From Olavius algarvensis Gamma 3 endosymbiont (GTDB taxonomy: Bacteria > Pseudomonadota > Gammaproteobacteria > GCA-001735895): DNA of 45,593 nucleotides. Under the pieces are notes generated by a model, which was not told where the DNA came from, searched no databases, and saw only the letters and a program-made list of their open reading frames with translations. The position numbers and the translations under genes were made by a program. How positions within the stretch are numbered: position 1 is the stretch's first letter; each line of letters begins with the position of its first letter. Below are positions 20,333-32,122 of this stretch, one piece after another. The DNA is taken from positions 364,073-409,665 of the forward strand of contig DS021198.1 of NCBI GenBank assembly GCA_001735895.1, written 5' to 3'.

Positions 20333-21091
20333 TTAGTAGAGAACCTGGTACCAGATATAAGCCGCCATTTCACGCAAGGCGTAACGGCTCATATTGAGGC
20401 CGCCGGCGCTGGGCAACAGGTTATTCCAATTGAAAGCCCGCGCTCCCAGAAACGCGGTCGGTGCGGGAATGACGCTGAGGCCGGCTTTTTCAAAAATGGC
20501 TACGGCGCGCGGCATATGCCAGGCCTGGGTCACCAGGTAAACGCGGCTCACCTGCTTCTGCGCCAACAGCGTCTTTGAAAAAAAAGCGTTCTCCGCAGTG
20601 CTGATACTCTTGTCCTCTAGCCAGAGTTCGGCAGCGTTGAAATCCTGTTTCAGATTTTCCGCCATGGCCTGCGCCAGACTCTTGTTCGCCCCGTGCGGCA
20701 GCAATCCCCCGCTGACCAGAATCGGCAAACCCGTATTGCGTTGCAGGAATGCGGCGTAGCGGGCTCTGAGCAGCGTATGTCCCCCTACGGTATCGCCGCC
20801 ATACTCGGGGGCGGCGAAGCTTAGATCGCCGGATAACAAGACGATCGCGCCGGCCGTCGGATCGCCGGGATTGCTCGCATCCAGCGCGGGATAAGTCTCT
20901 ACCTGGCTGATGAGCAGACCGGCGAAATAAGGCGAGCAGCACAAATAAAAAACCAGCATTACCGTGTACACGGATGCCTTGCCGAGGGCCGGCCTTTTGC
21001 GGCGCAGATACAGGCAGCAGGCAGTCAATATCAGGAACAGCCCCGGCGGTAATACCAGTTCCTCAAAGGTTCGAGCGACGAGCTGCCACAT
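20333..21091 (-). CDS. YdcF/ElyC-family membrane protein (DUF218)
   Basis: A 252-residue protein with two N-terminal membrane segments (about 12-28 and 38-60) and a DUF218 domain. Family hallmarks are GAIVLLSGD, YAAFLQRNTGLPILVSGG, KSISTAENAFFSKTLL and YLVTQAWHMPRAVAIFEKAG. Members such as ElyC and SanA affect envelope and lipid-carrier homeostasis, but the exact activity here is not deducible. Confidence 0.88.
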   Translation of the reverse strand: MWQLVARTFEELVLPPGLFLILTACCLYLRRKRPALGKASVYTVMLVFYLCCSPYFAGLLISQVETYPALDASNPGDPTAGAIVLLSGDLSFAAPEYGGDTVGGHTLLRARYAAFLQRNTGLPILVSGGLLPHGANKSLAQAMAENLKQDFNAAELWLEDKSISTAENAFFSKTLLAQKQVSRVYLVTQAWHMPRAVAIFEKAGLSVIPAPTAFLGARAFNWNNLLPSAGGLNMSRYALREMAAYIWYQVLY

Positions 21092-21201
21092 ATCGCGATC
21101 CGCTAAACAGGTTGCCGAAAACTATACCGGCTCTCGAAGCCGTAAGATAGGCCGTTCGACCGCGCAGTAACGCACAGGCTTATAGCGCCGGAGAAGTTGA
21201 T

Positions 21202-22032
21202 TCAGACGTTGCGAATTAACCAGCGCACGAGGTCGGTCCAGAGCCATTTGATTTGTTTCTTGGTGGGCATGATGCCGGCATGCGGCAATTCCAGCGTGAT
21301 AACCGGTATGCCGAGATGGATGCCGGCGTAGTTTCCAAGTGACCCGGGATAAGTGCCCATCAGGTTTTTGCGCAAATTACCGATGCGCTTCGGCGCGTTG
21401 CCGCGATTGGGGGCGTCATAGTCCACCAGGGAATAGGGTGCATGCACGGCGATGATCACATCGGGTTTGAAGTTTGAAATCTCCTGATAAAGCCAGTTGG
21501 TTTCGGGTTCGCTCAGCGGGTAGGGACCCGGATAGCGGCGCTTATTCTTGCGAGCCTTGCCGTACCAATAAGCCAGCGCCGCGCCGAGGTGGCTTTCGGG
21601 GGTGGTGAAATTGCGATTCAAATCGACGCGGTTTGCATTGGTGCGGCTGTGTCTTGGTTGCAGGGCGCCATCGGGGTTCAGCAGTGGATTGATGCGCCAG
21701 TGAAACAGTCCGGAATGATGCTTCTCAAGTGTGTGCATCCATTTGAAAACGACGCTGATCGATGACAGTTCGTCGCCGTGGGTGCCGCCAACCATCAGCA
21801 CGCGACCCTTTGGCTTGCGCGCCTCCAGTGGCGGGTACTCTTTGATCAGCAGCGGAAATCTGTCAACCGAGTGGAAACCGCTGGGTTGCATTTGTAGTGT
21901 ATTGCATTCCTTGAAACTAACGCTCGCGAGCTTGCCGGAAATCTTGTGACAGGCGGACTCGACCTCGTTGGCGCCAACGGCGGGAGCCAACGCTGCAAGT
22001 GCGACAATGATGGCGGAGCGTATCCTAGTCAT
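21202..22032 (-). CDS. M14-family zinc carboxypeptidase-like protein, secreted
   Basis: A 276-residue protein with a signal peptide (MTRIRSAIIVALAALAPAVGA). The zinc ligands are His85 and Glu88 in GGTHGDE, plus the later histidine in IAVHAPYS. Substrate-binding RVDLNRNF and the catalytic glutamate region ITLELPHAG are present. The short, compact domain resembles MpaA/succinylglutamate-desuccinylase-like peptidases that trim murein peptides. The start overlaps the 3' end of the M48 gene by 8 nt, so the two peptidases are coupled. Confidence 0.85.
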   Translation of the reverse strand: MTRIRSAIIVALAALAPAVGANEVESACHKISGKLASVSFKECNTLQMQPSGFHSVDRFPLLIKEYPPLEARKPKGRVLMVGGTHGDELSSISVVFKWMHTLEKHHSGLFHWRINPLLNPDGALQPRHSRTNANRVDLNRNFTTPESHLGAALAYWYGKARKNKRRYPGPYPLSEPETNWLYQEISNFKPDVIIAVHAPYSLVDYDAPNRGNAPKRIGNLRKNLMGTYPGSLGNYAGIHLGIPVITLELPHAGIMPTKKQIKWLWTDLVRWLIRNV

Positions 22033-23470
22033 CGAAGGTAACGGTCTTGAGCCTGTCGATGAGGTTAATGTCGCCGTTTGGAAACGCCCGGTTGAGCAGG
22101 CGCAGGATGTTTTCGGCGTCGTACTCGATTGCGCTTTGTCTAGCCAGCGAGGTGAAGTTATGGGATTTTCGACCGATAAGTTGCAGGCGCGGCGCTTCGA
22201 TGGCATCCATTTGCGCCTGACTTAGCCGGGTGAAACTGCGATTGATCTCGAGTAACTTTTTATCGGTGGCGGGATATTCCTTTTTGCTGGCGCTGCCCAA
22301 CAGCGTCAGAACCTGGGAGTTTTGCAGCGGTATTGCGCTCAGCCGCGCCGGCTGATTTTCGCCGTTGCGTGGTTTGACCTGGGTTTTCGCGGTAACCCCG
22401 TAGTCGGTGCGGCTCACTTTTAATTCGCCGTTTCGAGTAAGGCGTTTCAATAAAGCCGTTAAGGATTCGTTCGCATTGAGGCGCGCCATGCCGATTTGCG
22501 CCAGCGCGCCCGTAGCGGGATTTATCGCCATAAGGAAGTCCGGATCGTTCCTGATCTTCCACCCGCGGGGCAATTGCAGCGCAAACCCCAGCTCGGGGTG
22601 GGCGAATCGATTTTTAACCACGATACCCTGTTCCGGGCTCGGGCCCCAGACCATGCCGTCGATCACATCGTGGTAACCCGCCTGGTTATCTTCGCGATAG
22701 GTTTGGCGGGATAGTTTCTTGGCCGCGCGCACCACGGTTTTGAGTCGGTCGTCGTTACGCGGGTGGGTGGAGAAAACCCCGTGATAGGTTTGCGCTGCGC
22801 GGTTTTCTTTTTTAGCCAGGGCTGTTTCGTAAACCTCCTGGTCTTTGAGCACGCCGATGACTTCCAGCATGGTTTCCGGATTGTAGCCGCTGCGGTGCAG
22901 ATATTCGGCGCCGAGGCGATCGGCTTCGAGTTCGTGTTCACGGCCGTAACCCCTGATCAGGCCGGTTGCGAGTTGTTGGCTGAGATTGCCCAATGACGAC
23001 TCGCCGGTGGCCGCTCCGATTAACACACTGAGAAGGTTAGATACCACCTGCCCGGATTGCTGGCGCACCGAGTGTCGCGCCGTGACGTGGCCGATTTCGT
23101 GTCCCAGCACGCCGGCGAGCTCGGCCTCCGAATTAAGGTAAGCCATGATGCCGCGGGTAATGTAGATGTAACCGCCGGGCAAAGCAAAGGCATTGATCTC
23201 TGGTGAATCCAGCACCGTGAACTTGAACTTCAGGTGCGATCGATGACTGATGGCGGCTAATTTCTGGCCGATGCGGTTAACATATTGCTGCATTCGGGGA
23301 TCATCGTAGATGCCGTACCTGGCAATAATGTCGCTGTGATACTGGCGGCCCTGTCGGATTTCCTTGGATTCGGATACCAATGCCAGATCGCGTTCACCGC
23401 TGACGGGATTTATCGCGCAGGCCTGCAGCGCGAGACACAGCGCCAATAGACAGATCGTTATCGGTTTCAT
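22025..23470 (-). CDS. M48-family metalloprotease, lipoprotein (BepA/LoiP-like)
   Basis: A 481-residue protein with a lipobox (LQAC, Cys18), so probably anchored in the outer membrane facing the periplasm. The HExxH zinc motif is HEIGH (124-128), with the third ligand in HELEADRLGAEYL. The N-terminal catalytic domain (about 30-260) ends with FSTHPRNDDRL, typical of the family. The C-terminal half (270-481) is a separate, less conserved domain. Relatives degrade misfolded outer-membrane proteins or help LPS-assembly proteins fold. Overlap with the M14 gene implies a shared transcript. Confidence 0.92.
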   Translation of the reverse strand: MKPITICLLALCLALQACAINPVSGERDLALVSESKEIRQGRQYHSDIIARYGIYDDPRMQQYVNRIGQKLAAISHRSHLKFKFTVLDSPEINAFALPGGYIYITRGIMAYLNSEAELAGVLGHEIGHVTARHSVRQQSGQVVSNLLSVLIGAATGESSLGNLSQQLATGLIRGYGREHELEADRLGAEYLHRSGYNPETMLEVIGVLKDQEVYETALAKKENRAAQTYHGVFSTHPRNDDRLKTVVRAAKKLSRQTYREDNQAGYHDVIDGMVWGPSPEQGIVVKNRFAHPELGFALQLPRGWKIRNDPDFLMAINPATGALAQIGMARLNANESLTALLKRLTRNGELKVSRTDYGVTAKTQVKPRNGENQPARLSAIPLQNSQVLTLLGSASKKEYPATDKKLLEINRSFTRLSQAQMDAIEAPRLQLIGRKSHNFTSLARQSAIEYDAENILRLLNRAFPNGDINLIDRLKTVTFDD

Positions 23471-23508
23471 AGGTGAATTATTGGGTTAGCGGGCTCTATA
23501 TTCAAGGC

Positions 23509-23536
23509 AAAAAAAAAGGGTGCCTGGGCACCCTTT
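23509..23536 (-). terminator. Rho-independent terminator of rpmE2
   Basis: Read on the minus strand, GGGTGCC-CA-GGCACCC is followed by a run of T. The stem occupies 23518-23533 and the T-tract 23509-23517. It lies 18 nt after the rpmE2 stop. Confidence 0.9.
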
Positions 23537-23553
23537 GCGTAAATTGTTGCCGA

Positions 23554-23796
23554 TCACTTGCCGTAGCGCTGGCGAAACTTGTCAACCTGCTTGGCGGTTT
23601 GCAGGATGTGCTGCTTACCCGTGTAAAACGGATGTGACTGGCTCGAAATTTCCAGCTTCAGCAACGGATATTCATTGCCGTCTTCCCATTTGATAGTTTC
23701 CCTGGTAGGCACTGTGGACTTCGTCAGGATAGCAAATTCGGATGAGATATCCTGGAACACGACGTCTCGGTATTCGGGGTGGATTCCTTGTTTCAT
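23554..23796 (-). CDS. rpmE2: 50S ribosomal protein L31 type B (zinc-free)
   Basis: An 80-residue L31 of the C-minus (YkgM/RpmE2) type: [28 protein letters not shown] ... [11 protein letters not shown]-like end. It has none of the cysteines that bind zinc in type A L31. In many proteobacteria the paralogue is repressed by Zur and made during zinc shortage. I do not see a clear Zur box upstream. The ATG at 23794-23796 is the family start; a longer frame is an artefact. It is monocistronic with its own terminator. Confidence 0.96.
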   Translation of the reverse strand: MKQGIHPEYRDVVFQDISSEFAILTKSTVPTRETIKWEDGNEYPLLKLEISSQSHPFYTGKQHILQTAKQVDKFRQRYGK

Positions 23797-23974
23797 ATGA
23801 CTGTTACTTTGTGGGCAAGAACATAAAGGGCGCGAATTTTGACCTTTTAGCGGCAAAAGTGCAAGTGTTTTTTAGCCGATAAAACGGTCTTTTGCTGCAC
23901 CATTTAGAGATAACACTTAAAGTGTTTTGTAATTAAGATTTGATAATACCTTGAGCGCTTGATCGGCCCGATTT

Positions 23975-24187
23975 TTATCCACATAAACTGTGGATAACTC
24001 TGTGCATAAACCTTTCGCCGGCGACGCAGAGCCAGTAAAACACTGGGCTTGGGTTAGATTAGTCACTTTTTAACCAAATTTAAATAAAAGTTAAAAATCA
24101 ACGACTTATATAATAGGCAAAATTCGATGTTAAATTTTTATTAAAATTGCTTGACATTTTGATCGGCAGTTCGGCAGTTGTGCATAA
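23975..24187. other. Origin-like region: four perfect DnaA boxes flanking an AT-rich stretch
   Basis: TTATCCACA lies at 23975-23983 (plus), TGTGGATAA at 23989-23997 (minus), TGTGCATAA at 24001-24009 (minus) and TGTGCATAA at 24179-24187 (minus). All fit TTATNCACA exactly. Between the third and fourth, 24059-24150 is very AT-rich (for example ACCAAATTTAAATAAAAG and TTAAATTTTTATTAAAAT), like a DNA unwinding element. This is the make-up of a bacterial oriC, but the neighbours are rpmE2 and a truncated hemW, not dnaA, mnmG or rpmH. It fills most of the 395-bp gap between those genes. Confidence 0.6.
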
Positions 24188-24191
24188 TTAT

Positions 24192-24698
24192 TCAGGCGCT
24201 CTCGAAAAAAGGTCTATTTTTGGCCGATTCGAGATGCAAAAATAGTGCCTGTAATTCGTTTAAGTGCCTGAATCCGAGTTCGGTCGGCTGAGAGTTTAGC
24301 TGGCGATCGTCAAAACTTTGTACCCCGATCGATAGCCGATTGACGCCGGCGGCGCGATAACCGGCATAGTTTTCGGTGTCGGCGCTGCCGGGATTCGATT
24401 CGAGGGTGACTTCGATCGCCGGGGCCAGGTTGAGCAATGCACGCAGACCCGAAAACAACCGGTCGATGGCTGCGGCGGAAAACAGCGACGGTGTGCCGCC
24501 GCCGATAAATATCGACTCGATACTGCGGCCCCAGATCAACGGCAAGTCTTGCTCGAGGTCGTTGAGCAGGGCATCGACATAGGCCTGCTCCGGAATGGCG
24601 CCGTCCGTTTGGTAGGAATTGAAGTCGCAATAGGGGCATTTCTGCTCGCACCAGGGCAGGTGGATGTAAAGCCCCAGTGGTGGATTACTGTTAAACAC
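24192..24698 (-). pseudogene. hemW: HemW (radical SAM heme chaperone), 3'-truncated
   Basis: The N-terminal 135 residues are clear HemW: GLYIHLPWCEQKCPYCDFNSY with the radical-SAM CxxxCxxC (Cys17, 21, 24), then SIFIGGGTPSLF and RLSIGVQSFDDRQL. After about 24293 the reading frame changes to unrelated sequence (SQPTELGFRHLNELQ...) and stops at 24192, 168 residues in total. The family is about 380 residues, so the C-terminal two-thirds are missing. The start is a GTG overlapping the rdgB stop by 8 nt, the normal rph-rdgB-hemW operon arrangement. The breakpoint abuts the DnaA-box region. Confidence 0.88.
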
Positions 24699-25290
24699 TC
24701 TGTTCGGTCAACCGGCGTTTAAGTTCGTTCAGCGCCTGACCGCGATGGCTGAGTCGGTTTTTTTCGTCGCTGCTGAGTTGGGCGCTGGTGCAGCCGAGTT
24801 CGGGCAGATAAAAATAGGGGTCGTATCCGAACCCGCCGTCACCGGCCGGTTGCAGCTGGATCATGCCTTCCCAGCTGCCTTCGCAAATCAACGGCGAAGG
24901 GTCCCCGGCATGACGCATTAGCACGATAACCGCGCGGTAGCGTGCGTTGCGCCGCTCGGCCGGCACGGCGCCCAGTTTTTCCACCAACAGCGCGTTGTTG
25001 CTCGCATCGTCGGCGTCGCTGCCGGCGAAGCGTGCGCTGTAAACCCCGGGTGCGCCGTCGAGCGCGTCGACTTCGATACCGGAATCGTCGGCTAGCGCCG
25101 GAAGCTGGGTTAGGGCGGCGGCATGGCGCGCTTTGATAATCGCGTTTTCGACAAAGGTGGTGCCGGTTTCGGCGACTTCGGGTACATCGAATTCGGACTG
25201 AGGATGTAACTCGTAGCCGAGATCGTCGAGAATCCGCGCCAGTTCGCGCAGTTTTCCGGGGTTGCCCGACGCCAGAACCAGTTGCTTCAT
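24691..25290 (-). CDS. rdgB: dITP/XTP pyrophosphatase (RdgB/HAM1)
   Basis: A 199-residue nucleoside triphosphatase that hydrolyses non-canonical purine nucleotides (dITP, XTP) and keeps them out of DNA. Family motifs are [18 protein letters not shown] at the N terminus, [35 protein letters not shown] and [12 protein letters not shown]. The ATG overlaps the rph stop as ATGA, and its own stop overlaps hemW. Confidence 0.97.
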   Translation of the reverse strand: MKQLVLASGNPGKLRELARILDDLGYELHPQSEFDVPEVAETGTTFVENAIIKARHAAALTQLPALADDSGIEVDALDGAPGVYSARFAGSDADDASNNALLVEKLGAVPAERRNARYRAVIVLMRHAGDPSPLICEGSWEGMIQLQPAGDGGFGYDPYFYLPELGCTSAQLSSDEKNRLSHRGQALNELKRRLTEQSV

Positions 25291-25994
25291 GGCTGTTGCT
25301 GTAACTCGAAAATACGATTGATACCTGAGCGCGCCAGCACCAGCATGGCGTTCAACTCCTGATCGGTGAATGCCGCCGCTTCGGCGGTGCCCTGGACTTC
25401 GATGAATCCGCCGTGACTGTTCATGACGATATTCATATCGGTATCCGCCTCGGAATCTTCGGCATAATCGAGATCCAGCACCGGGTTGCCCCGGTAGATG
25501 CCGACTGAAATTGCAGCCACCTGGCATTCGATCGGATTCTGCGCCAAATCTCCGCCATCGATCAAACCCTGAATTGCATCGGAGAGCGCAACCCACGCAC
25601 CCGAGATCGATGCGGTGCGGGTGCCGCCGTCGGCCTGGATGACGTCGCAGTCGACGGTGATGGTGCGCTCGCCGAGCTTTTTGGTATCGATACTGGCGCG
25701 CAATGCGCGTCCGATGAGACGCTGGATTTCCATTGTGCGCCCTCCCTGTCGACCGACGCTGGCCTCGCGGCGCATGCGATTGCCGGTTGAGCGCGGCAGC
25801 ATGCCGTATTCCGCGGTTATCCAGCCGCTGCCCTTGCCGCGCAGAAACCCGGGCACCGAGTTTTCCACCGACGCGGTGCAGATGACGCGGGTGTCGCCGC
25901 ATTCGATCAAGACCGAACCATCGGCGTGTTTGATGTAGTGGCGGGTGATGTTGATCGGTCTCAATTCATCCGCCGCTCGAGCACTGGGTCGCAT
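25287..25994 (-). CDS. rph: Ribonuclease PH
   Basis: A 235-residue phosphorolytic 3'-5' exoribonuclease that trims tRNA 3' ends. It begins [44 protein letters not shown] and contains the arginine-rich [32 protein letters not shown] and the phosphate and metal-site region [15 protein letters not shown]. The ATG at 25992-25994 matches the family start. It is first in the rph-rdgB-hemW unit and divergent from yicC, a common gammaproteobacterial arrangement. Confidence 0.97.
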   Translation of the reverse strand: MRPSARAADELRPINITRHYIKHADGSVLIECGDTRVICTASVENSVPGFLRGKGSGWITAEYGMLPRSTGNRMRREASVGRQGGRTMEIQRLIGRALRASIDTKKLGERTITVDCDVIQADGGTRTASISGAWVALSDAIQGLIDGGDLAQNPIECQVAAISVGIYRGNPVLDLDYAEDSEADTDMNIVMNSHGGFIEVQGTAEAAAFTDQELNAMLVLARSGINRIFELQQQP

Positions 25995-26223
25995 CGGACA
26001 GTCTCCGTAAAAAAGGCGCAATTATACGCATGCCGCGAGATGCAGGGTAAGCCGAATATTGCAGCCGTCGGCTGCAGGCCTTCAATATAGCCGGACGGGT
26101 CGGCGAAAAAAAGTGATATCAACCGAAAAGTAAGTCAACGACTCTGTCGCCGGCAGCATATTCAGGTTAAGAGAAATTACAAAATAGGCTATGATGCCGG
26201 CTGCATACCAAGAGAATTTCAAC

Positions 26224-27102
26224 GTGATACGAAGCATGACCGCCTTTGCGCGGGTACAGGAAAGCAACGAGGCCGGATCGATAATCTGGGAAGTACGTTC
26301 GGTTAATCATCGTTATCTCGAGCCCAATATCAAGCTGCCGGAGGATTTCAGGCATCTCGAGCCCGAGATTCGCAAGTTGCTGGCGAAGTATCTGACCTGC
26401 GGCAAGGTCGATCTCGGATTGCGCTATCAGCTGGAACAGCAACAGCAGGGCGGGATAAAACTGAATCAGGATATTGTCTTGAATCTGCGTAAAGTCGAGC
26501 AGCAGGTTTTGAACATCGTACACGAAGGCAGCAAATTGTCCGTGGCCGACATCCTCGGCTGGCCTGGCGTCATTTCCGATACCGAACAAGATTACACGTC
26601 GCTCAACAAGCTTGCCCTGTCGAGCCTCAAGACCGCTCTGCGGCAACTGCAGCAGGGACGGGAAACCGAAGGCAACGCGCTTGATGAGCTGATTCGCAGC
26701 CGCTGCGCTCAAATTAGTGCTATCGTGGCCGACCTGCGTAAACATCGCCCCGAAATGATGACTGCGCTGCGCGAAAAATGGGAGGCGAATCTGGATGAGA
26801 AGCTCAAGCAGTGGCGCGAAACGGCGAATGAAAACCGGCTCGAACAGGAGTTGGTCATGCTCGCGCAAAAGCTCGATGTCGACGAGGAGCTGGATCGGCT
26901 CGACACCCATGTGGCCGAGGTAGGCAACGTACTCGAGCGGGACGAAGCGGTCGGACGCCGTCTCGATTTTCTGATGCAGGAGCTCAATCGAGAGGCGAAC
27001 ACGTTGGGATCCAAGTCACAAGATAGCCGGACGACGCAACAGGCAATCGATTTGAAGGTGCTGATCGAACAAATGCGGGAACAGGTGCAAAACATCGAAT
27101 AG
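26224..27102 (+). CDS. yicC: YicC-family endoribonuclease
   Basis: A 292-residue YicC protein, related to stress-induced endoribonucleases. It begins with the family signature (M/V)IRSMTAFARV and contains EVRSVNHRYLEPNIKLP near the N terminus. The C-terminal conserved block ends VGRRLDFLMQELNREANTLGSKSQD. I chose the GTG at 26224, giving VIRSMTAF, over a longer upstream ATG. It is divergent from rph and 15 nt before the next gene. Confidence 0.95.
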   Translation: MIRSMTAFARVQESNEAGSIIWEVRSVNHRYLEPNIKLPEDFRHLEPEIRKLLAKYLTCGKVDLGLRYQLEQQQQGGIKLNQDIVLNLRKVEQQVLNIVHEGSKLSVADILGWPGVISDTEQDYTSLNKLALSSLKTALRQLQQGRETEGNALDELIRSRCAQISAIVADLRKHRPEMMTALREKWEANLDEKLKQWRETANENRLEQELVMLAQKLDVDEELDRLDTHVAEVGNVLERDEAVGRRLDFLMQELNREANTLGSKSQDSRTTQQAIDLKVLIEQMREQVQNIE

Positions 27103-27117
27103 CCCCAAGCGCTGGTT

Positions 27118-29340
27118 ATGAAACTCAATATTTCAAGCTTTAGCATCATTCTGGTGGCGGGGCTCACGCTGTTGATGTTTCTACTTTGGAGCCTGTCGCT
27201 AAAGGTGCTGGTCGATCGTCAAAACCTGCAGAATTCTGCCAGCTATCGGCAAGATTTGCTGGGCCAGGTGCGGCAATTGCAGCAGAAACAGCGCTTATGG
27301 CTGCAATCCCAGTATTTCCTGCTCAATACGCTGGCCGAGTCACCCGGCGAGGGCCGCAATTTTCAAAGCTTTCTGTGGGAATACTATCAACGCAATCCCA
27401 ATATCTGGGCCGTCAACCTGATCGAATTCGACGCCCACGGGAATCCGCTTTCCAGGTCCGGCAAGCAGGGATGTTTGCAGCCCGGGCAAATGCAGCGCGA
27501 TAATTTCGACGATTATCTGGTACCAGGCATTACCAGCTGCCGGATCGACGGCATGGCGCTGCTGGAGATTACCGGACCGGTGGTGATCGAGGGTAGTGCC
27601 CGCGTGTTGCTGGTCAGCATGGATTACTTCGATTTTCTCAATGATTTTTCCGACCTGTCCGGTCGCCGACTACAGCCCGCGGTCGAGTCAGAGCGCGGCA
27701 TCCAGTATTACGAGTATGGCCTCGATAACGATGGCGGCGCCCAGGTTATTATCCCGCTCGGAGATAGCGCCTCGGTGTTCGCTGAGCTGCACCTGAGCCT
27801 GCAGCCGATGTCATTCTGGCAATTGTTCGAACGCCAGTTTGTGATGGTGTTGGCGATTTTGATTGCCGCGGCAATAGGGGTGTTACTCCTGCTGCACTTG
27901 AATGTGATCCGGCCGCTACTCGAACTCGCGGAAAGAATGCGGCTTGCGGCCAACAGTCTGCAACAGGCCAGCGCCAAGCGCCGCGCCGAGGTCAAACCGG
28001 GACTGCGGGTAATGCGGGATTATTTCGACGTATTGCAGAAAATGGCCAAACGCGACCCGGTCACCGGGCTCCACAATCGCCTCATCTTCGAAGACCGGTT
28101 GTTGCAGGCGATTTGCGAGGGTAAACGCAGCGGGCGCCGCTACGCCCTGGTAATGATCGACTTGCGCGGCCTGGACGAGTTTGCGCTGCAGCGCGGCCAC
28201 TATATCGTCGACGTCTTACTCCGGCAGGTGGCCGACGGCTTGCGGGAATCGCTGCGCGAGAGCGATCACGTTGCGCGCTTCGAAAGAAATTTGTTTGCCT
28301 TGTTACTGGAAGTGCAGCAACGCGACCAACTCAATACTCTGATTGAAAAAATTTACCTTTCGGTGGTAAAGCCCTACCAGGTTTTTGGCAGGGTAATCGA
28401 ACTCAGCGCCTTGTTTGGCGTAGCCATTTATCCCGAGCATGCGATCGAGGCGGATGATTTGTATCAGAACGCCAGCAGCGCGCTGGTCCGGGCCGAGTCC
28501 AGCGAATGGCCGATTCAGTTTTTCCGCGACGCCGATGCCAGCACCGATACTTCGGGATTTTCTATGATCCAGTCGTTGCGGCGTGCGATCGAGAACGATG
28601 AATTGAAACTGGTATATCAACCGGTGGTGGATCTGGAGACTTATCAAACGGTTTATCTCGAGGCTTTGTTGCGCTGGAAAGATCCGGAAAAGCACGAGAT
28701 GCCCATCGATAGCACCATCCGCCTGGCGGAACAGAACCATTTGATCAAACCCTTAAGCAACTGGATTATCGAATCCGCCTGCCGCTTTGTCAGTGAATTT
28801 CAGCATAAAGATGTTGCGGTCGGCATTAATCTGTCGATGATCGATTTGCATGATCGTCGCCTACCCGAACGCATAGAAACCTATTCGCAGCGTCATCAGG
28901 TTAAGCCCGCGCAGATTGTAATCGAAATTACCGAGGGGCAAATCATGCAGGATCCCGACGAGGTGGTCGAAGTGCTCGCGCATCTTGGAACGATGGGCAT
29001 GTCGCTGTCGATCGACGACTTCGGTACCGGGCAGGCTTCGCTGACCTATTTGAAACAACTGCCGGTGGAAAAACTGAAAATCGATCAATCCTTCGTACGC
29101 GATATGGCTACTAATCCGGATGACCAACTAATCGTCAGGGCGACTATCGAGCTGGCGCATACGCTCGATCTAAAAGTGGTCGCCGAGGGTGTGGAAACGC
29201 TCGCCGCCTGCGATTTGCTGGCTGAAATGAATTGCGATCACGTGCAGGGATACTACATCAGCCGTCCACTCGAAGCCGAGCAGGTTGCCGCCTGGTTCGA
29301 AACCTCGGTTAAACCAGACCTCGCTCGGAAAGGCAGGTAA
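27118..29340 (+). CDS. Membrane cyclic-di-GMP phosphodiesterase with degenerate GGDEF and intact EAL
   Basis: A 740-residue signalling protein. Two transmembrane segments (about 9-30 and 240-262) bracket a periplasmic sensor region, followed by a HAMP-like linker. The GGDEF domain has lost its active site: [12 protein letters not shown] stands where ARxGGDEFxxLL is expected. The EAL domain is complete: [41 protein letters not shown] and QGYYISRP. The expected activity is hydrolysis of c-di-GMP, with the GGDEF domain acting as a regulatory module. The 3' end overlaps radC, on the other strand, by 32 bp. It is probably cotranscribed with yicC. Confidence 0.93.
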   Translation: MKLNISSFSIILVAGLTLLMFLLWSLSLKVLVDRQNLQNSASYRQDLLGQVRQLQQKQRLWLQSQYFLLNTLAESPGEGRNFQSFLWEYYQRNPNIWAVNLIEFDAHGNPLSRSGKQGCLQPGQMQRDNFDDYLVPGITSCRIDGMALLEITGPVVIEGSARVLLVSMDYFDFLNDFSDLSGRRLQPAVESERGIQYYEYGLDNDGGAQVIIPLGDSASVFAELHLSLQPMSFWQLFERQFVMVLAILIAAAIGVLLLLHLNVIRPLLELAERMRLAANSLQQASAKRRAEVKPGLRVMRDYFDVLQKMAKRDPVTGLHNRLIFEDRLLQAICEGKRSGRRYALVMIDLRGLDEFALQRGHYIVDVLLRQVADGLRESLRESDHVARFERNLFALLLEVQQRDQLNTLIEKIYLSVVKPYQVFGRVIELSALFGVAIYPEHAIEADDLYQNASSALVRAESSEWPIQFFRDADASTDTSGFSMIQSLRRAIENDELKLVYQPVVDLETYQTVYLEALLRWKDPEKHEMPIDSTIRLAEQNHLIKPLSNWIIESACRFVSEFQHKDVAVGINLSMIDLHDRRLPERIETYSQRHQVKPAQIVIEITEGQIMQDPDEVVEVLAHLGTMGMSLSIDDFGTGQASLTYLKQLPVEKLKIDQSFVRDMATNPDDQLIVRATIELAHTLDLKVVAEGVETLAACDLLAEMNCDHVQGYYISRPLEAEQVAAWFETSVKPDLARKGR

Positions 29341-29980
29341 CCCCGTCGCCGACAATCACGTGATCGAGCACGCGAATGTCGACCAGCGCCAGCGCCGCGC
29401 GTAAATTCTCGGTAATGCGGATATCCGCTTGACTGGGTTCGCATACGCCCGACGGGTGGTTATGCGCCAGGATTACGGCCGCCGCGTTGTCGGCCAGCGC
29501 CTGCTTGACCACTTCGCGCGGGTAAACGCAGGCGCCGTCGATGGTGCCGCGAAACAGTTCACGAAACGCGATGACGCGATTGCGATTGTCGAGCATCAGG
29601 CAGGCAAAAACCTCGTAGTCGTAGTCGCGCAAACGCGCCCGCAGGAAGTTCATGGTTTGCGCCGGCCGGGTCAGGCAATCGTCGTGCCGGAGGTGTTCAG
29701 CCAGGTGCCGGCGGGCGATTTCCAACGTGGCTTGCAACTGCACAAACTTGGCCATACCTAAACCCTTGACGCGACAGAAGGCCTTCGCGTCGGCATCGAG
29801 AATGCCGCGTAACGAGCCGAAATCGAGCAGCATTTGTCGCGCCAGGTCGACCGCGGAGCAGCCCTTGCTGCCGGTGCGCAGGAAAATCGCCAGTAATTCG
29901 GCATCCGACAATGCGTCGGCGCCACGCTTAATCAGTTTTTCTCGGGGTCTTTCGGCGCTGGGCCAATGTGAGATTGCCAT
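29309..29980 (-). CDS. radC: RadC-family JAB/MPN-domain protein
   Basis: A 223-residue protein with an N-terminal helix-hairpin-helix-like region ([17 protein letters not shown] ... [14 protein letters not shown]) and a C-terminal JAMM metalloprotease-like domain. The metal motif is ILAHNHPSG with the distal Asp in [10 protein letters not shown]. Despite its name, a role in DNA repair is doubtful. The ATG at 29978-29980 (MAISHWP) is the family start. It is divergent from coaBC, a conserved arrangement. Confidence 0.95.
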   Translation of the reverse strand: MAISHWPSAERPREKLIKRGADALSDAELLAIFLRTGSKGCSAVDLARQMLLDFGSLRGILDADAKAFCRVKGLGMAKFVQLQATLEIARRHLAEHLRHDDCLTRPAQTMNFLRARLRDYDYEVFACLMLDNRNRVIAFRELFRGTIDGACVYPREVVKQALADNAAAVILAHNHPSGVCEPSQADIRITENLRAALALVDIRVLDHVIVGDGVTCLSERGLV

Positions 29981-30024
29981 GGGTATTCCTTTACCTAATG
30001 TCCTCAAGCGCTAAAATAGATTAA

Positions 30025-32116
<2,092 letters not shown>

Positions 32117-32122
32117 GGCTTA

